Assembly (NCBI GenBank): GCA_900762125.1
Contig: CAAFFL010000233.1
Location: 1 to 12,038 of the forward strand
Direction: 5' to 3'
Length of the DNA stretch: 12,038 nt
Origin: an uncultured Prevotella sp.
GTDB taxonomy: Bacteria > Bacteroidota > Bacteroidia > Bacteroidales > Bacteroidaceae
The notes under the pieces were generated by a model. That model was not told where the DNA came from, ran no database searches, and saw nothing but the letters and a program-made list of their open reading frames with translations. This document shows, in pieces, positions 1 to 6,270 of this stretch. The first letter of the stretch is position 1, and each line of letters opens with the position of its first letter. The position numbers were made by a program, and so were the translations under genes.

Positions 1-12
1 CTCGACCGATGA
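1..12 (+). CDS. possible 3' end of an upstream gene overlapping ruvC
   Basis: Read from base 1, the first four codons are Leu-Asp-Arg-stop, with the stop TGA at 10-12. This stop overlaps the ruvC ATG in an ATGA arrangement, the usual form of translationally coupled gene pairs. Only three residues are visible, so nothing can be said about the product, and the in-frame stop could be chance. Confidence 0.3.
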   Translation, partial: LDR

Positions 13-572
13 AAGCAGAACGCATCATCCTCGGCGTGGACCCTGGCACAAACGTCATGGGCTACGGCATCCTCCGCGTCCTTGGCAACAAGGCGGAGAT
101 GGTGTCCATGGGCGTCATCGACATGCGGAAGGAGAGCGACCCCTACCTTCGTCTGGGCCACATCTTCGAGCGCATCACCGGCATCATCGACGAATACCTC
201 CCCGACGAGATGGCCATTGAGGCACCGTTCTTCGGCAAGAATGTCCAGTCGATGCTGAAGCTCGGCCGGGCGCAGGGCGTCGCCATCGCAACGGCCATCC
301 ACCACTCCGTTCCCATCCACGAGTATGCCCCATTGAAGATCAAGATGGCCATCACCGGTCAGGGCGCCGCGTCGAAGGAGCAGGTGGCGGGGATGCTCCA
401 GCGCCTCCTCCACATCGCCCCCTCGGACATGCCGAAGTTCATGGACGCCACGGATGCCCTCGCAGCGGCTTACTGTCACTTCCTCCAGCTCTCCACCCCT
501 GAGACGGGTGCCCGCCACTACGGCTCCTGGAAGGACTTCGCTCTGAAAAATAAGTCCCGCGTCTCAAAATAA
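9..572 (+). CDS. ruvC: Holliday junction resolvase RuvC
   Basis: RuvC is the dimeric endonuclease that cuts Holliday junctions symmetrically in the RuvABC recombination-repair complex in the cytoplasm. The 187-residue product has the normal family length plus a short basic tail. The four metal-binding acidic residues of the RNase H-like fold can be placed: D11 in GVDPGT, E71 in AIEAPFFGKN, and D146 and D149 in MDATDALAAAYCH. The ITGQGAASKEQV segment (about 115-126) matches the family's conserved stretch before the last helix. The ATG at 9 gives the expected N-terminus and may overlap the stop of an upstream gene. ruvA and ruvB are not in the window. A 47-base gap containing a hairpin separates it from the next gene on the same strand. 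Identification is secure. Confidence 0.96.
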   Translation: MKAERIILGVDPGTNVMGYGILRVLGNKAEMVSMGVIDMRKESDPYLRLGHIFERITGIIDEYLPDEMAIEAPFFGKNVQSMLKLGRAQGVAIATAIHHSVPIHEYAPLKIKMAITGQGAASKEQVAGMLQRLLHIAPSDMPKFMDATDALAAAYCHFLQLSTPETGARHYGSWKDFALKNKSRVSK

Positions 573-583
573 TCGAGTCTGTT

Positions 584-603
584 CTCCGCCTTCCGAGGCG
601 GAG
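584..603 (+). repeat. hairpin repeat copy A, 16 bases before the modF-like start
   Basis: A perfect 8-bp stem (CTCCGCCT / AGGCGGAG) closes a TCCG loop. The flanks TGTT before and CAAAA after are shared with copy B at 8470-8489, giving about 29 near-identical bases with one difference, in the loop. The next start codon lies exactly 16 bases beyond the stem, across an A-rich leader. No T-run follows the stem on either strand, so it does not look like an intrinsic terminator. Confidence 0.8.
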
Positions 604-619
604 CAAAATAATAACAACC

Positions 620-2100
620 ATGCACAACATCATCAACATCCAGCAAGGCGTCTGCCGCATGCCCGAGTGGCGTATGGCGGAGCCCGTCGACTTCACCCTC
701 ACCGATGAGGAGCAGATGGCCATCGTCGGCCCCAACGGCGGCGGCAAAACCATGCTCGTGAGCATCCTCGTCGGTAGTCATCCCCTGCTCATGCGCGACC
801 CGGAGTACGACTTCTCGCCGAGCACGAAGCCGCTCGTCTCCGACAACATCAAGTACATTACCTTCCGCGACGCCTACGGCGGCGACAACGACAAAACCTA
901 CTACCTCCAGCAGCGCTGGAACCAGCACGAGATTGACGAGGGCACGCCCACCGTCGGACAGAAGCTCGAGGAGGCCTATCGCAAGGCCGGCGACGACACG
1001 CCCGGGCGACGGGCCCTGCAGCAGCGGCTCTACACGATGTTCCATCTCGACGAGATGCTCGACAAGTACATCATCCTCCTCTCCAGTGGCGAGCTGCGCA
1101 AGCTGAAGCTCACCGAGACGCTCCTCGCTGCTCCACGGGTACTCATCATGGACAACCCGTTCATTGGCCTCGACGCTCAGACGCGCGACGAGCTGAAGGT
1201 ACTTCTGGCGACCATCGTCAGCGAGACGCAGCTGCAGGTCGTCCTCGTCCTCTCGAAGAGCGACGACATCCCAGAGTTCATCACCCATGTCGTGGAGGTG
1301 CGCGACCGCCGTGTGCTGCCAAAGGTCACCCGCGAGGCGTACATCGCCGGTCGTGAGCCGATCCCCGCCTGCGTCTTGAGCACCGACAAGCAGCAGGCCA
1401 TCCTCGGTCTCCCTGTGCGGTCAACGGACTTCAATGCCGAAGAGGTGGTCAAGATGCAGGACGTCTGCATCCGCTATGGCCAACGGACGATTCTCAAGGA
1501 CCTCACATGGACCGTACGCAACGGCGAGCACTGGGCACTGCAAGGACAGAACGGTGCGGGAAAGTCCACGCTCCTCAGTCTGGTCTGCGCCGACAACCCC
1601 CAGAGCTATGCTTGCGACATCGCGCTATTTGGCTATACTCGCGGCTCGGGCGAGAGCATCTGGGATATCAAGAAGCACATCGGCTACGTTTCTCCAGAGA
1701 TGCACCGCGCCTACCAGAAAAACCTCCCCGCCATCCGCATCGTCGCCAGTGGACTGAAGGACTCCGTGGGACTCTATGTCAAGCCCGACCCCGCGGAGTA
1801 CGACATCTGCCGCTTCTGGATGGACATCTTCGGACTGGAGGGTATGGAGGACCGCCCGTTCCTGCGGCTTTCCAGCGGTGAACAGCGGCTGGTGCTCCTC
1901 GCGCGGGCCTTCGTAAGGACCCGGAGCTCCTCATCCTCGACGAGCCGCTCCATGGCCTAGACAACCGCAACCGCCAGCTGGTGAAGGACGTCATCAACAC
2001 GTTCTGCCAGCGCAGCAACAAGACGCTCATCATGGTCACGCACTATCAGGAGGAGCTGCCCCAGTGCATCGATCACCACATCACGCTCATCAAGCACTGA
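620..2100 (+). pseudogene. ModF-like double ABC ATPase, frameshifted near the 3' end
   Basis: The reading frame opened at ATG 620 encodes two ABC ATPase domains in tandem, as in ModF/PhrA, a soluble protein linked to molybdate transport whose exact role is unsettled. Domain 1 has Walker A GPNGGGKT (37-44), signature LSSGE (154-158) and Walker B RVLIMD (173-178). Domain 2 has Walker A GQNGAGKS (309-316) and signature LSSGE (418-422). The frame then fails: after codon 432 it runs into a Ser-rich tail and stops at codon 447 (TAG). One missing base in GTAAGGAC (1913-1920) explains this. The +1 frame from 1918 reads DPELLILDEPLHGLD, then VTHYQEELP, and stops at 2100, supplying the missing Walker B, catalytic Glu and switch His. 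Restored, it would have 493 residues, close to ModF. Domain 1 itself has Asn179 where the catalytic Glu is expected and no clear switch His. The frameshift may be a true mutation or a sequence error. The substrate is unknown. Confidence 0.88.
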
Positions 2101-2108
2101 TTCCAAGA

Positions 2109-2197
2109 TGATTACGCCCATATCACATCGTCATCTCACCCATATCGCGAGGTGATTACGCCCATATCGCATCGTCATCTCACCCCATATTCCGATG
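2109..2197. repeat. convergent-gap repeat array with about 22-base period
   Basis: Two direct repeats start at 2109 and 2153 (44 bases apart) and agree at 31 of their first 32 positions before diverging by an indel. Inside them the core CCCATAT(C/T) occurs four times, at 2117, 2139, 2161 and 2184, that is at 22, 22 and 23 bases, about two helical turns. Weak inverted arms are present (TCACC at 2137-2141 against GGTGA at 2151-2155). The array lies between the end of the modF-like gene (+) and the end of the lipoprotein gene (-). No hairpin followed by a T-run is visible, so a terminator role is not shown. Confidence 0.7.
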
Positions 2198-2254
2198 AGA
2201 AACGACACAGATAACGGCGTAAATAAGTCGGAAAAAAATAAAAGTGTCGCGGTT

Positions 2255-3064
2255 TTACTTCACCCGCATCGTCATCCGGCCATCGTAGCTAATGGCAACC
2301 TCTACCTCGAAGCTGCTCATGCTGTCGGGGATCACCAGCGAGGCTACATAATGGATGCCCGTGGCGTCGACACCGGAGAGCTTCAGGTCGCTGAGGATGC
2401 TCTGCCGTAGGAATTCCTTCGGCATCTTACCCTCGAAGGCTTGCTTACGGAAGTCTCTCGAGAACAGTTTCTGAGCACCATGGTAGATGTGCAGGTTGAT
2501 GATGTTGTCGTAGTAGACATTGTCCACTTCGACACCCTCATCGTTATAAGAGGCTTTGATGACCTTGTAGGTTGTGGGGTTGATCTGTACGTAGCAGTGG
2601 TATTTCTCCGAGCCCTGCGTGACAATGGTGTCGCGCTTGATCAGCTGGTTCTGGTTCAGGGCCTCGGGGCGCTCAACCATAAACAGAGATGCATCGTCGG
2701 GGTTCTCGCTGAGTTTCAGCTTCACCTCGTCGCCATTCTGGTTGCGGAAGATGAAGAGGTGGTGGGTAAGCTTCACGATGGGGTACTTCACGTCGTTGGC
2801 GCCATGGAGCACCAGTGTGTCGCCGAAGACCTGGAAGTAGACGGGCTGTGACGTGGAATCGGGATAGAAGATCGTGTCGCCCTTAGCCTTGAAGGCGATG
2901 TCCTCATCCTCGTCGTTGACCCAGATGCCCTGCAGCTGCTGCTTGGCATTGCGGTCCTCCTGAGGCTCCTCGGCCTGGCTGGTCTGCTTGCCGCCACACG
3001 AGACGCCGATAACGGACAGCGCCACGGCAGCCACAACAGCGATATTCCTCTTGATAAGCTTCAT
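2255..3064 (-). CDS. predicted lipoprotein of unknown function
   Basis: From ATG 3064 the product has 269 residues. It opens with a basic-hydrophobic signal peptide (MKLIKRN then AVVAAVALSVIG) ending in VSC, with Cys23 as the likely lipidated residue. An acidic stretch, QAEEPQED, begins about nine residues after the Cys. Such Gln/Ala/acidic stretches near the Cys act as surface-export signals in some Bacteroidetes, though usually closer to it. The first half, with GIWVNDEDEDIAFKAKGDTI and VFGDTLVLHG, suggests a small beta-barrel. The second half (YHCYVQINPTTYKV through VAISYDGRMTMRVK) resembles from memory the Bacteroidales family DUF4738; this needs a search. A GTG six bases upstream (3068-3070) was passed over for the ATG. 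It follows rfbC by 24 bases on the same strand and is probably co-transcribed. No function is assigned. Confidence 0.8.
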   Translation of the reverse strand: MKLIKRNIAVVAAVALSVIGVSCGGKQTSQAEEPQEDRNAKQQLQGIWVNDEDEDIAFKAKGDTIFYPDSTSQPVYFQVFGDTLVLHGANDVKYPIVKLTHHLFIFRNQNGDEVKLKLSENPDDASLFMVERPEALNQNQLIKRDTIVTQGSEKYHCYVQINPTTYKVIKASYNDEGVEVDNVYYDNIINLHIYHGAQKLFSRDFRKQAFEGKMPKEFLRQSILSDLKLSGVDATGIHYVASLVIPDSMSSFEVEVAISYDGRMTMRVK

Positions 3065-3088
3065 ATACACATCATTATATTAAAGAGC

Positions 3089-3649
3089 TTACTCGAACAC
3101 CTCGGCGTCGGCAAAGGCAACGGCGCGCTTGAGGTCCTTCTCGCTCGTCAGCACGTCCTTCGGGTCAATGGGCCACTGGATGCCGATGGTCGGGTCGTCC
3201 CAACGGATGCTCGCCTCCTGCTGGGGGGCATAGACATTGTCCACCTTATATGTAAAAATCGCCTCCTCGCTCAGCACCAGGAAGCCATGGGCAAAGCCAC
3301 GGGGAATGAACAGCTGGCGCTTGTTGTCCTCCGAGAGCTCCACGGCGACATATTTGCCAAACGTCGGCGACGAGCGGCGGATGTCCACTGCCACGTCCAC
3401 GACACTGCCACGGATTACGCGAACAAGCTTTGCCTGCGAGAATTCACCTTTCTGATAGTGAAGGCCACGCAGCACGCCATAGCTCGACTTCGACTCGTTG
3501 TCCTGGATGAACCGGACCTCGTGGCCGATATGTTCATTGAAGTCCGCCTGTTTCCATGCCTCGAAGAAGTATCCCCGAGCATCATTGAACACTTTGGGCT
3601 CAAGCACCCATACACCTTTGATGGCCGTTTCTCGATATTCCATATTCAT
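3089..3649 (-). CDS. rfbC: dTDP-4-dehydrorhamnose 3,5-epimerase
   Basis: RfbC/RmlC epimerises C3 and C5 of dTDP-4-keto-6-deoxyglucose, the third of four steps to dTDP-rhamnose for surface polysaccharides. From ATG 3649 the product has 186 residues, the family norm. The family pattern is complete: EPKVFNDARGYFFE near the N-terminus, RGLHYQ with catalytic His64, Lys74, IPRGFAHGF with His121, the catalytic Tyr134 in FTYKVDN, and Asp172 in LTSEKD, the likely partner of His64. The longest frame starts at a TTG (3665-3667), but that codon lies inside a good TATCTTTG promoter box, so translation must begin lower; ATG 3649 and ATG 3643 are both possible. rfbA, rfbB and rfbD are not nearby. The gene is divergent from the HU/SPOR gene and is followed by the lipoprotein gene. 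Confidence 0.95.
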   Translation of the reverse strand: MNMEYRETAIKGVWVLEPKVFNDARGYFFEAWKQADFNEHIGHEVRFIQDNESKSSYGVLRGLHYQKGEFSQAKLVRVIRGSVVDVAVDIRRSSPTFGKYVAVELSEDNKRQLFIPRGFAHGFLVLSEEAIFTYKVDNVYAPQQEASIRWDDPTIGIQWPIDPKDVLTSEKDLKRAVAFADAEVFE

Positions 3650-3664
3650 CTTTCTAATTAGGTA

Positions 3665-3696
3665 CAAAGATAAACATTTCCGTTGGATTGAGAAAA
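3665..3696 (-). promoter_or_regulatory. probable promoter for rfbC-lipoprotein unit
   Basis: On the minus strand TATCTTTG (3672 down to 3665) matches the Bacteroidetes -7 consensus TAnnTTTG exactly. About 20 bases upstream is a T-run where the -33 TTTG would be, a partial match. Transcription would start near 3659, leaving a leader of about 10 bases before ATG 3649. Confidence 0.65.
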
Positions 3697-3718
3697 AAGG
3701 ATAAGGATTATTTTCAGA

Positions 3719-3786
3719 TTTTGCATTTTTGTGATGGATAATTTGCTACTTCAAGCATTTTTTCCTACTTTTGCATTTGTGATAGA
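3719..3786 (+). repeat. duplicated promoter/start segment
   Basis: Bases 3719-3738 (TTTTGCATTTTTGTGATGGA) and 3769-3786 (TTTTGCATTTGTGATAGA) differ only by two T's and one G/A change. Each carries TTTTGCA followed by GTGAT, and the two GTG codons are in the same frame, 48 bases apart. Only the second copy is preceded by the TA needed for a full TAnnTTTG box. Confidence 0.6.
3742..3773 (+). promoter_or_regulatory. promoter of the HU/SPOR-FHA unit
   Basis: TTTG at 3742-3745, a 20-base spacer, and TACTTTTG at 3766-3773 give a full match to the Bacteroidetes -33/-7 promoter (TTTG, 19-21 bases, TAnnTTTG). Transcription would begin around 3778-3781, at or next to the proposed GTG start. Confidence 0.78.
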
Positions 3787-5044
3787 GATTGACAGACACA
3801 TAGAGATACTACTCCTAAGCAACGATTGCGTGATCGTGCCGGGACTGGGCGGATTCATGGCGCACCATGTCGATGCCCGCAAAGACGAGAGAGATGGTTC
3901 ATTGCTCCCGCCTCTACGTACCATTGGTTTCAATCCTAAGCTCACACTCAACGATTCCTTGCTTGCTCAGTCGTATGTCGAAGCCTACGACCTCAGCTAC
4001 CCCGACGCCGTCAAGCGCATTGAGGACGAGGTGCGTGAACTGCGCCAGCATCTGGAGAAGAAAGGTTGCTTTGAGCTCAACGACATCGGCACCATCAGCA
4101 TCAATCAGGATGGCAACATGGAGTTTGAGCCATGCATCGCCGGACTCCTCACCCCGGAGCTCTATGGCCTGAGCAACTTCGAGATGAAGACTCTCTCAGA
4201 GTTGGAGAAGGCCACTAATGCCATGGCCTCCACAGTAGCACCTCGCTTGGCCAGCATCAGCCACGCCCTCCCCGCTATGGCTGAGGAGGAAGAGGTCTCT
4301 GCATCTGCGTCCGCTCCTGTCGCCGTCCCAGCTTCCGCTTCTGCCCCTGCGTCCACTCCTGTCACCGCTCCTTCGGACAGTTCGCCGTCAGACACAGGCG
4401 CTTACCAAGCGACTGCCGACTCTTCCGAGGAGGATAAGAAGGAGCCCGTCATCGACGAGGAGTCCACACCCCACAGCGCTCGCTTCATTGCGCTCTGGCG
4501 CAACGTTGCTGTGGCGTGTATCGCCGTGCTCGCCTTCCTGCTCATCCCGGCACCGCTGGCCAACAACAGCGTCAGCCTCCTTCAAGGCAGAGTGGACACC
4601 AGCCTCCTACAGCACATCATGCCGAAGGATCAGGTGCCCATCCCACAGGTTTCACTCGCGCCATCGTCTGCCCCTGCTTCCGCTCCTGCCGCTTCCTCGA
4701 CAACACCTGCTGCTGCTTCGTCCGCCCCTGCAAACGCAGCTTCAGGCTGTTCGCCGTTGGACCCCGACGCTTACCAAGCGCCGGCCGCCTCTGCCTCTGC
4801 TGCCTCTCCCTCCCAGCCCCACGGCTTCTGCATCGTCCTCGCCAGCCGGGTGACGAAGAAGAACGCCCGTCTCTACACTGCCGACCTCCAGCGTCGTGGC
4901 TACAAGGCTGCCCGCGTCCTCGACCGCACTCGGGGCGCCAAGGTTGTCTATGGCTCCTACAGCACGCAGGATGCTGCCCAGCAGGTGCTCCGTCAACTCA
5001 ATGACAAAGAGGAATTTGCCGAGGCTTGGGTCATGAAATACTAA
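3779..5044 (+). CDS. HU-type DNA-binding / transmembrane / SPOR-domain protein
   Basis: From the GTG at 3779 this is a 421-residue single-pass membrane protein. Residues 1-136 match the Bacteroidetes HU-CCDC81 type: IEIDRHIEILLLSNDCVIVPGLGGF, then GFNPKLTLNDSLLAQSY, then ELNDIGTISI and TPELYGLSNF. A disordered Ala/Ser/Pro linker (about 170-232) leads to a transmembrane helix (about 240-259), a second Ala/Ser/Pro linker, and a C-terminal SPOR domain (about 349-421, FCIVLASRVTKKNARLYTADL to EFAEAWVMKY). SPOR domains bind peptidoglycan stripped of stem peptides at division sites. The likely topology is DNA-binding part in the cytoplasm and SPOR in the periplasm. The longer frame from GTG 3731 or ATG 3734 would translate the promoter itself, so 3779 is preferred; the next in-frame standard start would remove part of the HU region. 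The FHA gene follows 17 bases later. The function is inferred from domains only. Confidence 0.87.
   Translation: MIEIDRHIEILLLSNDCVIVPGLGGFMAHHVDARKDERDGSLLPPLRTIGFNPKLTLNDSLLAQSYVEAYDLSYPDAVKRIEDEVRELRQHLEKKGCFELNDIGTISINQDGNMEFEPCIAGLLTPELYGLSNFEMKTLSELEKATNAMASTVAPRLASISHALPAMAEEEEVSASASAPVAVPASASAPASTPVTAPSDSSPSDTGAYQATADSSEEDKKEPVIDEESTPHSARFIALWRNVAVACIAVLAFLLIPAPLANNSVSLLQGRVDTSLLQHIMPKDQVPIPQVSLAPSSAPASAPAASSTTPAAASSAPANAASGCSPLDPDAYQAPAASASAASPSQPHGFCIVLASRVTKKNARLYTADLQRRGYKAARVLDRTRGAKVVYGSYSTQDAAQQVLRQLNDKEEFAEAWVMKY
4372..4426 (+). repeat. intragenic linker repeat, cytoplasmic copy
   Basis: This segment matches 4741-4795 at 43 of 55 bases without gaps, including an exact 13-base core CGCTTACCAAGCG. 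It encodes a Ser/Pro/Asp stretch ending in GAYQA, just before the transmembrane helix of the HU/SPOR protein. Confidence 0.65.
4741..4795 (+). repeat. intragenic linker repeat, periplasmic copy
   Basis: Second copy of the 4372-4426 segment, encoding a similar Ser/Pro/Asp stretch ending in DAYQA on the other side of the transmembrane helix. The Ala/Ser/Pro codons around both copies are also alike, pointing to internal duplication of the linker. Confidence 0.65.
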
Positions 5045-5061
5045 AATAAACATTCACCTCC

Positions 5062-5592
5062 ATGAAACGCGTACGTTGTCCCCGTTGCGAGCAATACATC
5101 ACTTTCGATGAAACCAAATACTCCGAAGGCCAAGCATTGGTCTTCGAATGTCCCTATTGTGGCAAGCAGTTCGGCATACGCATCGGCACGGCCAAACTGA
5201 AGAAGACGCAGGATGAAGCCAACCCCGACGAGGAAGCCCAAGAGGAGGGCATGCCGTGGGGCGCCATCATCATCGTGGAGAACGACTATTGCTACAAGCA
5301 GGTCATACCGCTCCATGAGGGCGACAACGTCATTGGCCGGCACATGAAGGGCAACGACATCAACTGCCCCATTGAGACGGGCGACCTCGTCATGGACATG
5401 ACCCACTGCGTCATCAACGTCGGCCATGACAAGCGGGGAGGCATCAAATACGTCCTCCGCGACGGCCCCAGCAACCACGGCACGTTCATCAACGGTGAGC
5501 GAATGAACCCCCGTGAGCGCCGCAACATCGAGCCCGGAACGGTCTTCAACATCGGCGTGACGTCCGTCATTCTGAAGGGTAAGGAAGAATAA
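5062..5592 (+). CDS. zinc-ribbon and FHA-domain protein
   Basis: The 176-residue product begins with a zinc ribbon: CPRC (Cys6, Cys9) and CPYC (Cys30, Cys33). After an acidic linker (about 50-63) comes an FHA domain (about 68-172). Its hallmark residues are present: Gly92-Arg93-His94 in the GR loop, Thr114-His115 in MDMTHCVI (where most FHA domains have SxxH), and SNHGTFINGER at 137-147 with the conserved Gly and Asn. FHA domains bind phosphothreonine peptides, so a Ser/Thr kinase target is likely, but none is encoded here. No signal peptide or membrane segment is seen, so it is cytoplasmic. It lies 17 bases after the HU/SPOR gene with no promoter between them, so the pair is probably co-transcribed. 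The domain calls are firm, the cellular role unknown. Confidence 0.87.
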   Translation: MKRVRCPRCEQYITFDETKYSEGQALVFECPYCGKQFGIRIGTAKLKKTQDEANPDEEAQEEGMPWGAIIIVENDYCYKQVIPLHEGDNVIGRHMKGNDINCPIETGDLVMDMTHCVINVGHDKRGGIKYVLRDGPSNHGTFINGERMNPRERRNIEPGTVFNIGVTSVILKGKEE

Positions 5593-5622
5593 AGTGCCTT
5601 ATTATTTCATTTTTTTGCTTTC

Positions 5623-5655
5623 TTTCGTCGTTTTGATAGAAAATATGTAAATTTG
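5623..5655 (+). promoter_or_regulatory. probable promoter of the his run
   Basis: TAAATTTG at 5648-5655 matches the -7 consensus TAnnTTTG. TTTC at 5623-5626, 21 bases upstream, is one base off the -33 TTTG. The predicted transcript start near 5662 leaves about 18 bases before the hisH ATG. The 87-base gap after the FHA gene is AT-rich and shows no strong terminator. Confidence 0.6.
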
Positions 5656-5679
5656 CAGTGTGTTATAAAACAATTGCAA

Positions 5680-6270
5680 ATGGATGTAGCTATCGTGAAA
5701 TACAATGCGGGGAACATCTACTCCGTCGTCAATTCGCTTCACCGGCTGGGCATTGAGCCCAACATCACCGACAAGGCGGAGGAGCTGCAGCGCGCGGATC
5801 ACGTGCTCTTTCCCGGACAGGGCAATGCACGCACGACGATGACCTATCTCCGTGAGCACCATCTCGACCAGATCATCCGCGACCTGCGGCAGCCAGTCAT
5901 GGGCATCTGTGTCGGACAGCAGTTGCTTTGCCAGCACTCTGAGGAGGGCGACGTGGACTGTCTCGGCATCTTCCCCGTGCCCGTCGTCCGTTTCCAGCCG
6001 CAGCAACATGAGGACAAGGTGCCCGCCATGGGATGGAACGCGCTCGTCAATCCGCAGGAAGCCCTGTTTCAGGGCATCCATGAGGGCGACTACGTCTATT
6101 TCGTACACAGCTATTACGTTCCGCTCTGCCCCTACACCATCGCCGAAACCAACTATATCCTTCCCTACTCCGCTGCCCTCCACAAGGACAACTTCTGGGC
6201 GACACAGTTCCACCCGGAGAAGAGTGGCAAGGTGGGTGAACAGATCCTCAAAAACTTCCTTGAGCTATGA
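5680..6270 (+). CDS. hisH: imidazole glycerol phosphate synthase, glutaminase subunit HisH
   Basis: HisH releases ammonia from glutamine and channels it to HisF, which makes imidazole glycerol phosphate and AICAR. From ATG 5680 the product has 196 residues, normal for the family, starting MDVAIVKYNAGN. A longer frame from TTG 5653 is rejected because that codon lies in the promoter box. The class I amidotransferase triad is complete: Cys77 in GICVGQQLL, His178 and Glu180 in TQFHPEKSG. Two motifs are unusual. The oxyanion-strand motif normally PGVG reads PGQG (45-48), and the nucleophile turn normally GICLGMQ reads GICVGQQ. The stop overlaps the hisA start in ATGA, so the two are probably translationally coupled. 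Confidence 0.95.
   Translation: MDVAIVKYNAGNIYSVVNSLHRLGIEPNITDKAEELQRADHVLFPGQGNARTTMTYLREHHLDQIIRDLRQPVMGICVGQQLLCQHSEEGDVDCLGIFPVPVVRFQPQQHEDKVPAMGWNALVNPQEALFQGIHEGDYVYFVHSYYVPLCPYTIAETNYILPYSAALHKDNFWATQFHPEKSGKVGEQILKNFLEL

Noticed and set aside
584..610. Intrinsic terminator after ruvC
   Set aside because: The strong stem is followed by CAAAATAATAA, not a T-run, and on the other strand no T-run follows it either. Copy B behaves the same.
518..1288. 256-codon open frame on the minus strand across the ruvC end and ModF-like gene
   Set aside because: It is antisense to Walker A and Walker B coding sequence and shows no recognisable domain; a by-product of codon bias.
2109..2197. CRISPR array
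   Set aside because: Only an 8-base core recurs at 22-23 bases; no long identical repeats with unique spacers and no cas genes.
2225..2254. Terminator for the lipoprotein gene on the minus strand
   Set aside because: There is a T-rich stretch on that strand, but the only preceding pairing is a weak A/T stem; not enough to call.
2441..2851. 136-codon + strand frame inside the lipoprotein gene
   Set aside because: The minus-strand lipoprotein has a signal peptide, lipobox and operon context; the + frame has none.
5593..5620. Terminator after the FHA gene
   Set aside because: AATAA/TTATT could pair for 5 bp before a T-run, but the stem is too weak and A/T only.
5653..5679. HisH start at TTG 5653
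   Set aside because: The TTG is part of the TAAATTTG promoter box, and ATG 5680 gives the canonical MDVAIVKYNAGN opening.
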